This document shows, one piece after another, positions 57,707-64,000 of a stretch of 64,000 nucleotides of DNA. Source of the DNA: Arcanobacterium haemolyticum (GTDB lineage: Bacteria; Actinomycetota; Actinomycetes; Actinomycetales; Actinomycetaceae). A model generated the notes under the pieces. The model searched no databases. It was not told the origin of the DNA and saw only the letters and a program-made list of their open reading frames with translations. The position numbers and the translations under genes are program-made. Where the stretch lies: the NCBI GenBank assembly GCA_021532125.1, contig JADYUX010000006.1:32983-96982 (forward strand), in the 5' to 3' direction. Position 1 is the first letter of the stretch, and each line of letters starts with the position of its first letter.

Positions 57707-58678
57707 ATGCCATTTTTTGATCTCGCCGAAGATAAACTCCTCACGTACAAACCCGACGTGCGCGAGCCAGAAGATTTCGACGCATTTTGGGCAACGACAC
57801 TCCAAGAAAACGCAATCGATCCGACGAAGATTACCTCCACAAAGCTTGATTCCCCTCTTCGCGCCGTCGACATTGTCGATGTCCGTTTTCCCGGATTTGG
57901 TGGCGACCCCATAGCCGCCTGGCTGATCACACCAGCAGGTGCCAAAGAACCCCTACCGACCATCGTGCAATTCATCGGATATGGTGGCGGACGCGGATTC
58001 CCTGAAGAGCACCTCGTTTGGCCATCGGCGGGATGCGCGATCTTCGTCGTCGATTCACGCGGGCAGGGCGGCGGTTTCGGCTCCGGCGGTTCAACACCCG
58101 ATGGCGGCTACGCGGGAGGACCAGCCTCATTTGGTCTCCTGACACGAGGAATTGAGACGCCTGAAAACTACTATTTCCGGCGCCTTTTCACCGACGCGCA
58201 CAACGCCATCGACACCGCCGCAACCTTTGATTGTGTGGACTCGCGCCGCATGGTGTGCGCCGGCAGTTCCCAAGGTGGCGCACTCGCTATCGCCTCGGCA
58301 GCCATGAATTCACTTGTCGCCGGTGTCCTTGCCGACGTTCCTTTCCTCTGCCACGTGAAACGTGCTATCGGTCTAACCGGAGCACGCCCTTACGACGAGA
58401 TCGTGCGGTTCTTGTCTGTCAATCGTGATCTCGTTCCCCGTGTTTACGAAACACTGTCGTATTTTGACATCGTGAACTTTGGGAAGCGCGTCGGCGTCGA
58501 CGCTTTGTTCTCTACAGGACTCATGGATGCGGTGTGCCCACCTTCGACAGTCTTCGCTATGAAGAATTGGTACGGCGGTCAAAGCACCATCAACGTTTAT
58601 CCGTTTAACTCACACGAAGGTGGCGGCACCTATCAAATCCGCAAACAAGTGGAGTGGGTACACGAGCGCTTCATGTAA
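57707..58678 (+). CDS. CE7-family carbohydrate esterase (acetylxylan esterase/cephalosporin C deacetylase)
   Basis: 323-residue alpha/beta hydrolase. Nucleophile serine in AGSSQGG, oxyanion motif RGQGG, acid in TGLMDAVCPP, His in NSHEGGG: the full CE7 set. No signal peptide, so it is cytosolic and acts on small acetylated sugars. In this operon a likely substrate is O-acetylated MurNAc or a muropeptide (inferred). 120 bases after murR. Confidence 0.9.
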   Translation: MPFFDLAEDKLLTYKPDVREPEDFDAFWATTLQENAIDPTKITSTKLDSPLRAVDIVDVRFPGFGGDPIAAWLITPAGAKEPLPTIVQFIGYGGGRGFPEEHLVWPSAGCAIFVVDSRGQGGGFGSGGSTPDGGYAGGPASFGLLTRGIETPENYYFRRLFTDAHNAIDTAATFDCVDSRRMVCAGSSQGGALAIASAAMNSLVAGVLADVPFLCHVKRAIGLTGARPYDEIVRFLSVNRDLVPRVYETLSYFDIVNFGKRVGVDALFSTGLMDAVCPPSTVFAMKNWYGGQSTINVYPFNSHEGGGTYQIRKQVEWVHERFM

Positions 58679-58688
58679 CGCGAATGTC

Positions 58689-58720
58689 GTCGGGTAAAAA
58701 TACGGTCATTTTTACCCGAC
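58689..58720. terminator. Terminator of the salvage operon
   Basis: 13-bp perfect stem (58689-58701 / 58708-58720) with A/T-rich stem top; bidirectional between the convergent CE7 and kinase genes. Confidence 0.8.
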
Positions 58721-58766
58721 CTCATCGTTCCCCGCATAAAAGCGCCGCCGCATAACCTTGGTCCCC

Positions 58767-59753
58767 TCAAAATGGGGTCTTTTCGGCTAAAGAACGCTGG
58801 AAAGTATCGACGATTATGTCGATATCCATATGCCTTGCGGCTAATCTCACTGCACCAAGAATCGGAGAATTCGTTTCTTCCTCACTCACGACGCCTAAGC
58901 ATGGATATTCCTGATCCAATCTCTGACGAACATACGGCCGAAGAGGTCCTCCTGGTCCAAGGAGCCCACCTGTGAGCACAAGACTACTGGTGGCCGGATC
59001 GCTAATGACGTTCGAATAGGCGCCGGTGAGAGAGCGAACGAGCCCCGTCACAGCTTCGTCGATAATCGCGCGGCCGACGAGGTCGGTAGCGTTCTCGAAG
59101 ACGAAACGCGCGAACCCACCGTAATCTGTGGGCTTCAATGCGTACGCCCAGGCTATAAGACTCTGGCGACGATCGAGAACAGAGGAAGATATGCCCGCAA
59201 GCTCACAAAGTGCGGGTGTCAGTGCAGTGGGAGCACCCCGCGAGTCGAGATCAGCTGCAACTGCTTGAAGTACCCGCATTCCGAGCCATACACCTGAGCC
59301 GATATCGCCGAGGAGCCACCCCATGCCGTCGCAACGAGCCACAATTTGCGCTTCCTGGAAAACAGCGGCGATTGCACCCGTTCCTGCAAGAAGCAGTGCA
59401 CCATTTTCAGTTGGCGAGCTCGCCATGAATGCAGTTTCAATATCACTCGTGACAATGAGCTTACAGGCATGGTGCCACCGTGCCTGAATGGCCGAATTAA
59501 TCTCTGCCCACCGTGCCGGGCCAGCTCCCGCTATCCCAATATGCGCACTGATAATCCGAGGTGATCCTGCGGCTACATATGCGTCCTGAATTGCAGAATC
59601 TATGTTGTCTAAGGCGCGATCATTCGAGCGGATATTTCCTCCACCCGCCCGGCCATAGCCTAAAATCTCGCCATCGAGATCAGCAACAACAACCTTGCAG
59701 CTTGTGCCGCCTATATCACCAGCAAGAATGGCAGGAATCGACGTCGATGTCAT
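58767..59753 (-). CDS. BadF/BadG-type N-acetylglucosamine/MurNAc kinase
   Basis: 328 residues of the ASKHA fold. Phosphate-1 motif LAGDIGGTSCKVVVADLDG, GLLLAGTGAIAAVF and DIGSGVWLGMRVLQAVAADLDSRG fit the BadF/BcrA group, which includes MurNAc/GlcNAc kinase MurK. It gives the 6- or 1-phosphate needed before MurQ. It has no PTS partner here, in line with ABC import. Start follows a poor ribosome-binding site. Confidence 0.88.
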   Translation of the reverse strand: MTSTSIPAILAGDIGGTSCKVVVADLDGEILGYGRAGGGNIRSNDRALDNIDSAIQDAYVAAGSPRIISAHIGIAGAGPARWAEINSAIQARWHHACKLIVTSDIETAFMASSPTENGALLLAGTGAIAAVFQEAQIVARCDGMGWLLGDIGSGVWLGMRVLQAVAADLDSRGAPTALTPALCELAGISSSVLDRRQSLIAWAYALKPTDYGGFARFVFENATDLVGRAIIDEAVTGLVRSLTGAYSNVISDPATSSLVLTGGLLGPGGPLRPYVRQRLDQEYPCLGVVSEEETNSPILGAVRLAARHMDIDIIVDTFQRSLAEKTPF

Positions 59754-59897
59754 GGGGAAATTTTATCGCGTTGCAGGAGCACTTTCAGGCGATACTGGTC
59801 ATCGCCTCCACAAAAACAACATCCTTACAAGTGAAACCCTATGAGGAAGTGCGTTGGCTGGATCCCCACAGGCCAGTTGATGAGCCTCTCCACATTT

Positions 59898-61013
59898 CTA
59901 CCGACGCTGATTACGCCCTCGTACTTCTCTCACGATCTGCCAGACGATAAAGACCGTCGCAAGACCAGACCACGCTAGTGCTACCCAGCCATTTCCGTCG
60001 ATGATATTCGTGACTACCAGCACTCCGGCAAGAATGAGCACACATACCCGCCACATGAACTTTCGGCGAAAAACAACCGTGGGATTTTTCCCAAGACGCT
60101 GTGCATAGAACACCGGGTCACCGAACTCTTGTCCTACAGTTGTGCCCGCAGCCTCGGCATAGGAATACGTCTCATCTGCTAGACGCTGTATCTCCTTCTC
60201 GCTCCGTCCACCCTGGATGCGGGCGGCGCGAACAAATTCCTCACGCCAATCGCCGCGTTCAATTGCCGAAGCACGAAGAAACGCACGTGATTCGTCGTAA
60301 TAAGGCTTCTTCCACACAACTGAGATAAGCCATGCAATGAGCCCCGCACCGGCCGCAATCCCAAAATAGGCAATCGATAGCGTCTCCCATCGCGGCTCCT
60401 TCACCTGGGTAAACAAGAGCACAGAAACCGCAACCACAACGGCAAACGCCAGCGTAGTAATTCCTGTTGCGACGACAAAAGTTGTGCGGCGTTTCGTTGC
60501 TTCATATATATAGCCAAGCCAAGAATTGCCGATCCCGAAGATAATCGGAGCCATAAGCATGGGAATGGTTAATGACGTGCGGCAGCCGTCAAAAAGCAAC
60601 GTAACAACGGCAAAGAATGAGGCAAATACTGCCGAGATAACGAACCCGTAGATTGTTGCAAGGCGCGCCGTCCAGGGTTCATCTGAAGCAAAAGGAATGC
60701 CCTCATATGTGTCATCCGCACTGTTTGAAGCAACGTCGTCGCGCAATTCCTCCACTCGACGACGTACCCATTCTTTCGCTGGACCCTGAATACTTTCAAT
60801 GTTTTCACCCGTGCTCACTGCAAGATCCGAAGCCTCCAGTACAAGATTTTCAGCGATGTCCGCGCGAACATTGAGAAGAACGAGTTCAGCGAGAGCCTTC
60901 TTTTCCCACGAGGCATTCCACTTATCTGAGCCGTGGAATGTTGCCGATACGGACGGCTCCGACATGACAGCTTCGTCGTCATTGACTTTTCGTCGGTTGT
61001 TATTCGATCTCAT
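59898..61013 (-). CDS. Multi-pass membrane protein paired with PadR
   Basis: 371 residues. N-terminal ~100 residues are soluble and helical (HAAS/permease-prefix-like: ALAELVLLNVRADIAENLV, VRRRVEELRDD). Helices follow at about 107-128, 134-152, 162-185, 195-215 and two near the C-terminus (about 322-360), with a soluble charged stretch between. The start overlaps the PadR stop by four bases, so it is the regulator's likely target. Function unknown. Confidence 0.75.
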   Translation of the reverse strand: MRSNNNRRKVNDDEAVMSEPSVSATFHGSDKWNASWEKKALAELVLLNVRADIAENLVLEASDLAVSTGENIESIQGPAKEWVRRRVEELRDDVASNSADDTYEGIPFASDEPWTARLATIYGFVISAVFASFFAVVTLLFDGCRTSLTIPMLMAPIIFGIGNSWLGYIYEATKRRTTFVVATGITTLAFAVVVAVSVLLFTQVKEPRWETLSIAYFGIAAGAGLIAWLISVVWKKPYYDESRAFLRASAIERGDWREEFVRAARIQGGRSEKEIQRLADETYSYAEAAGTTVGQEFGDPVFYAQRLGKNPTVVFRRKFMWRVCVLILAGVLVVTNIIDGNGWVALAWSGLATVFIVWQIVREVRGRNQRR

Positions 61014-61354
61014 GATGTCATCTCCTTCGCAGGTGCTGAGCTGAGGTTCGATATGAGCTCGTTCAAAAGGTTTTGTTCTGACCGAAGTTCCTGAGCGCCT
61101 TTTTCTGTGAGGCTATAGATTTTCCTACCAGGCCCACCGACCCCTTCGACCCACCGTGTGTGTACAAGGCCGTCCTGCTCCAATTTCGTGAGGACGGGAT
61201 AAAGTGAGCCCCCAGTTGGCACGCCAAACCCTCGTCCCCCAAGGGATTGTGCGATGGCATATCCGTGGAGTGATCCGTTTGCAAGACACATCAGAATCGC
61301 GGTCGGCATCATCGCGCGCACCCACGACCGCGGATATATCGCTTTCTCACTCAT
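61010..61354 (-). CDS. PadR-family transcriptional regulator
   Basis: 114 residues. PTAILMCLANGSLHGYAIAQSL, GGSLYPVLTKLEQDGLVHTRW and GPGRKIYSLTEKGAQEL are the PadR winged helix. It is coupled to the membrane protein downstream and divergent from the DUF2975 gene. Confidence 0.92.
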   Translation of the reverse strand: MSEKAIYPRSWVRAMMPTAILMCLANGSLHGYAIAQSLGGRGFGVPTGGSLYPVLTKLEQDGLVHTRWVEGVGGPGRKIYSLTEKGAQELRSEQNLLNELISNLSSAPAKEMTS

Positions 61355-61471
61355 GCACTAAGTACAACACGTACCTAGATATATTTTCAAGAGAGCGACG
61401 GGTAGTGTTTTTACACGAAGGCATCTCGTTCCGACCCGTAGCACCAAATCCCCACAACACCCCCAGATCAC

Positions 61472-61500
61472 TTGACATTCGATATGTTTCTATCGATTAT
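61472..61500 (+). promoter_or_regulatory. Promoter of the DUF2975-XRE pair with TATCGA repeats
   Basis: TTGACA, 17-base spacer, GATTAT. The expected transcript start coincides with the ATG at 61507, so the mRNA would be leaderless. TCGATA (61479-61484), TATCGA (61491-61496) and TATCGATA (61498-61505) form inverted repeats over the spacer and -10. Confidence 0.6.
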
Positions 61501-61506
61501 CGATAT

Positions 61507-61983
61507 ATGGCTACGCTTAGTAGGTGGGGACTCCTCGCTAGTTTCACGTTCTTTTTACTCGCCCTTCTCCTCGGTCAGATACTCGTTCCCGTTATTGCCG
61601 ACGACGTTGCGGATAGCCTTCCCGAAGTCAGGCACCTGGTTGGCCCTTACTCAGCGTTAGGTATTGCCACGCTCGCCTGTTTTCAGATCGCGACGATCGC
61701 CATGGGCCTCGTTTTTGCACGAAACAATAAGGACACGTTCTTCTCCTCTGCAACGCGCCGCAGAATAAGCACCTCCGGACTTACCTGCATGATCGGTTTC
61801 CTCATTCCAGCAGGAACAGCACTTCATCTCTTGGCAACCGTGCATGCCGGTGGACCGGCAGTCGTTTTAGGCCTCGGTGCGACATTCGTAGCGGCAGCCG
61901 GCTTCGGATGCCTCAGGTTCATCGCGCTTCGCGCATTCGACAGCGCACGCGCAGATTACGAAGAACTCGGAGGCGTCATTTGA
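61507..61983 (+). CDS. DUF2975 membrane protein
   Basis: 158 residues with four hydrophobic segments (about 6-28, 48-70, 94-112, 118-140) and basic loops. DUF2975 proteins typically sit before a small XRE regulator, as here, with a four-base overlap. No ribosome-binding site precedes the ATG; the promoter placement suggests a leaderless start. Role likely to be sensing or sequestering the regulator (inferred). Confidence 0.8.
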   Translation: MATLSRWGLLASFTFFLLALLLGQILVPVIADDVADSLPEVRHLVGPYSALGIATLACFQIATIAMGLVFARNNKDTFFSSATRRRISTSGLTCMIGFLIPAGTALHLLATVHAGGPAVVLGLGATFVAAAGFGCLRFIALRAFDSARADYEELGGVI

Positions 61984-62189
61984 TTCGGGTTAATATCAAT
62001 GTGCTACTCGCACAACGCGGCATGAGCGTTGCGGAGTTTTCCGAAGCCGTTGAGCTTACGCCGGCAAATGTTGCTGTCCTCAAAAACGGACGAGCTAAAG
62101 CGATTCGATTCTCCACACTCGAAAGAATCTGCAAGGTACTTAACTGTGGCGTCGCCGACGTTCTCGAATACGTGGACGACGAAGAATAA
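61980..62189 (+). CDS. XRE-family HTH regulator (YozG-like)
   Basis: 69-residue single HTH domain: INVLLAQRGMSVAEFSEAVELTPANVAVLKNGRAKAIRFSTLERICKVLNCGVADVLEY. TTG start (overlap TTGA with the DUF2975 stop) is set by GGAGG five bases upstream. It probably binds its own promoter. Confidence 0.87.
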   Translation: MIRVNINVLLAQRGMSVAEFSEAVELTPANVAVLKNGRAKAIRFSTLERICKVLNCGVADVLEYVDDEE

Positions 62190-62263
62190 GGCTGGGAACT
62201 TTGGAGACAACGCCACCCGGCGCCAATGGGCGGTTTGGTGATATCTATGTGAGAGTCGGTTAA

Positions 62264-62506
62264 TTACTGTCGTGGCGGCAGCCCGAATTCTTCGCGGTCC
62301 TCGTCAAAAAGAGCATCGAAGGATGCTTGCAGAAGATCCTCTGGAACGCCTGGCGTATCCTTAGCGGCCCACAGAAGGTCAGCGAACGCTTCGTAGTCTT
62401 CACCTGCGTTCAGATAACTCTCAGTGCCGTGCTTCTGCTCCGGCGTTGATGAATCCCACACGTATGGCTTAAGGCGTAGCGCTAATTCACGATGGTCGTA
62501 TTTCAC
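62264..62506 (-). CDS. Small acidic protein of an expanded unknown family, copy A
   Basis: 80 residues from the GTG at 62506: RLKPYVWDSSTPEQKHG, NAGEDYEAFADLLWAAKD and DALFDEDREEFGLPPRQ. It matches the protein at 63367 over its whole length. An upstream in-frame start at 62656 would take in a piece of the degenerate copy and is less likely. The final 155 bases are nearly identical to the end of the partial gene at 63846. No family recognised; the small acidic tandem paralogues resemble immunity proteins. Confidence 0.65.
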   Translation of the reverse strand: MKYDHRELALRLKPYVWDSSTPEQKHGTESYLNAGEDYEAFADLLWAAKDTPGVPEDLLQASFDALFDEDREEFGLPPRQ

Positions 62507-62589
62507 TCGGCACCAACTCCCCTCGTTTATTGGAAACGTCGTCTCAGCTCCCGAATCTGCAGTCTTTAGGACAAGGATAACTTGAACAA

Positions 62590-62804
62590 AATTCCCATCG
62601 GATTCCTGTTGAAGGTCCTCTGGAATTTTGGTGGCATCCTTGGCATCCCACGGCAAACCAACGAGAGCCTCGTTAAACTCACCTGCCTCAATACATCCTT
62701 GTGTCCCATCTTGCTGAGATGAAGTGAACCTATCGGTCGCATAGAGGACCGATCCCGCATGTATGGTTTGAGGCGTCGAAACAAGTTCGAACCGTTCATC
62801 TACG
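62590..62804 (-). pseudogene. Degenerate copy of the same family
   Basis: Pieces in different frames line up with the 63367 protein: IVDERFELV, then RRLKPYMRDR, then QDGTQGCIEAGEFNEALVGLPWDAKDATKIPEDLQQ. The start codon is ACG where the intact copy has ATG. At least two frame changes. It merges into copy A. Confidence 0.65.
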
Positions 62805-62848
62805 ATCGTCGTGCCCCAAGTTCTCTGAGAACAACAACTATCGTTGTG

Positions 62849-62943
62849 GGCAATTGCCGATTATCGACACGACTCAGCCGAAATATCTCTCAGCTTCCGT
62901 CCCTTCAACGTGAGAGCATCTCAGAAACAAAAGCTGCCCACAT
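62849..62943. repeat. 95-bp intergenic repeat, copy 1
   Basis: Roughly 85-90% identical by eye to 63721-63816. Starts with the palindrome GGCAATTGCC. It lies 5' of the degenerate gene, as the other copy lies 5' of the 63367 gene. Confidence 0.8.
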
Positions 62944-62974
62944 TCAATTGTCATTTTCGTAAAAACCTATCAAC

Positions 62975-63241
62975 TTATACGAGGGCGCTGCTTTCTAACA
63001 CTTCTGTGTATTCCGCTTGGTCCTGCTCCTCAAGAAGGTTGAACGCATGCATGAATTTCTCTCGCGGAATCGGCTTGGTTGCATAACTCGCGCTTGCTAG
63101 GAGCCAGAACAACGTAGAATACGGCTCGTTGTCTAAGCCGCAGTCCAAGGCTCCGAGTTCTGCTTCAGGGATGGAGTTCTCAAAATACGGGCGAAGCAAA
63201 CGGTACTGTTCTTTCGCTTCGTCTTCGGTCATTTCTTTCAT
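62975..63241 (-). CDS. Small acidic protein, divergent relative in the array
   Basis: 88 residues: EAKEQYRLLRPYFENSIPEAE, DNEPYSTLFWLLASASYA, KFMHAFNLLEEQDQAEYTE. The order RLLRPY, a Gly/Asp block and a helical LFWLL mirrors RLKPY, DAGEFYEAL, DLLW in the neighbours, so it may be a distant member. GAGGAG lies directly before the ATG. Confidence 0.6.
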   Translation of the reverse strand: MKEMTEDEAKEQYRLLRPYFENSIPEAELGALDCGLDNEPYSTLFWLLASASYATKPIPREKFMHAFNLLEEQDQAEYTEVLESSALV

Positions 63242-63366
63242 TGCTCCTCACGCTCGCCTAACGGATTAAAAGGGACGCCTATAGATTGAAATAGCTTCTT
63301 GAAACCGCGTTTGCAATGACAGCCACCCTAGCTCGAGTTGCTCATTTACGATGGCACAGCGTCAAT

Positions 63367-63615
63367 CTATTGCGCTTTCGGTGGTAGTCCAAACTCCTCA
63401 CGATCCTCATCGAACACATGATCGAAGGCTTCCTGTAGAAGTTCCTCAGGGACACCTGGCACATCCTTAGCATCCCACAGCAAATCGAGGAGAGCCTCGT
63501 AAAACTCACCTGCATCAATACAACCTTGTGTCCCATCTTGCTCAGATGGCGTAAACCTATCCCACACGTATGGTTTGAGACGCTGAACCAGGTCAAATTG
63601 TTCATCTACTATCAT
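63367..63615 (-). CDS. Small acidic protein of the expanded family, copy B
   Basis: 82 residues, intact: VDEQFDLVQRLKPYVWDRF, QDGTQGCIDAGEFYEALLDLLWDAKD, VPEELLQEAFDHVFDEDREEFGLPPKAQ. Start ATG with GAGGCGG upstream. Cytosolic, mostly helical, net acidic. Confidence 0.7.
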   Translation of the reverse strand: MIVDEQFDLVQRLKPYVWDRFTPSEQDGTQGCIDAGEFYEALLDLLWDAKDVPGVPEELLQEAFDHVFDEDREEFGLPPKAQ

Positions 63616-63720
63616 GTGGATGCCGCCTCTCTACGATCAATAGCTACCTTAGACGGCTTCAAACACGAATGCAGCTGTGCGATCTACACCGTTTGATATC
63701 AGGACGGCAGTACCATCGCA

Positions 63721-63816
63721 GGCAATTGCCGATTATTGACAAGGTTCAGCCGAAATATCTCTCAGTTCCCGTACCTTCAACGTGAGGGCATCTCAGAAAC
63801 AAAAGTTACCCACAAT
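63721..63816. repeat. 95-bp intergenic repeat, copy 2
   Basis: Partner of 62849-62943; 105 bases 5' of copy B and 30 bases past the stop of the partial gene at 63846. Possible shared promoter or recombination site. Confidence 0.8.
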
Positions 63817-63845
63817 CACCGAGTGGGTTTATATCGGTCAGTTAT

Positions 63846-64000
63846 TTACGGTCGTGGCGGCAGCCCAAATTCTTCGCGGTCCTCGTCAAAAAGAGCATCG
63901 AAGGATGCTTGCAGAAGATCCTCTGGAACGCCTGGCGTATCCTTAGCGGCCCACAGAAGGTCAGCGAACGCTTCGTAGTCTTCACCTGCGTTCAGATAAC
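63846..64000 (-). CDS. Small acidic protein of the expanded family, C-terminal part
   Basis: Cut by the window edge. The last 50 codons end DEDREEFGLPPRP. Over the 155 bases seen it differs from copy A at only about two positions, so the duplication is recent (spacing 1582 bases). Confidence 0.7.
   Translation of the reverse strand, partial: YLNAGEDYEAFADLLWAAKDTPGVPEDLLQASFDALFDEDREEFGLPPRP

Noticed and set aside
62264..62656. 130-residue version of copy A
   Set aside because: The first 50 residues come from the degenerate paralogue; similarity to copy B starts near 62506.

Overview
The window reads as a chromosomal stretch of a low-to-moderate GC member of the Actinobacteria, most likely Actinomycetaceae (Arcanobacterium/Trueperella/Actinomyces type). 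Reasons: the gene order sepIVA-like/DUF177/rnc, the clpS-DUF2017-murI-MBL-rph-rdgB block beside pncB, actinobacteria-restricted families (DUF3039, DUF4916), a PimB-like mannosyltransferase, and a wall-anchored sialidase ending in LAFTG. The genus is an inference from gene content only.

Layout. 1-6.7 kb is housekeeping: rnc (cut by the window edge), DUF177, a SepIVA-like coiled coil, coaD, rsmD and recG on the minus strand, then rpmB (+) and thiL (-). 6.8-18.8 kb holds a flavin reductase, ddl, an AMIN-like lipoprotein, an ArsR/MFS efflux pair, murA, leuCD with a divergent IclR regulator and a perfect palindromic operator, a GT4 mannosyltransferase coupled to an S66 peptidase, and a second flavin reductase. 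19.0-21.1 kb is gltX followed by tRNA-Gln and two identical tRNA-Glu genes. 21.3-28.2 kb looks like an accessory island: a MalY/PatB aminotransferase, a two-domain SGNH hydrolase whose N-terminal half is catalytically dead, and a large cell-wall sialidase whose signal peptide is out of frame. 28.4-33.7 kb carries an FAH-family protein, an acyl-CoA ligase, an AroE-like dehydrogenase, a frameshifted secreted lipase and tRNA-Leu. 33.8-46.5 kb is again mostly housekeeping (bcp, rdgB, rph, murI, clpS, pncB, a helicase, HU, purT).

46.5-59.8 kb is the functional centrepiece: a peptidoglycan-sugar (MurNAc/GlcNAc) salvage cluster. murQ is divergent from an operon of a family-5 substrate-binding protein, two permeases, two ATPases, a NagZ-GNAT fusion, NamZ (exo-beta-N-acetylmuramidase), an RpiR/MurR regulator and a CE7 esterase. 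A BadF-type amino-sugar kinase converges on its end. A perfect RpiR/HexR-type palindrome sits just upstream of the operon promoter. The inferred route is: NamZ and NagZ release MurNAc and GlcNAc, the ABC system imports fragments, the kinase phosphorylates them and MurQ removes the lactyl ether. The binding protein has an in-frame amber stop 28 codons before its natural end.

59.9-62.2 kb carries two regulator/membrane-protein pairs (PadR + multi-TM protein; DUF2975 + XRE). The second pair seems to be made from a leaderless transcript under a promoter full of TATCGA half-sites. 62.2-64.0 kb is a tandemly expanding family of small acidic unknown proteins with a degenerate copy and a repeated intergenic element; it runs off the window.

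Three genes for secreted or surface proteins carry single-base lesions (sialidase, lipase, binding protein). This is either real decay or sequencing error, and it is the first thing to check.
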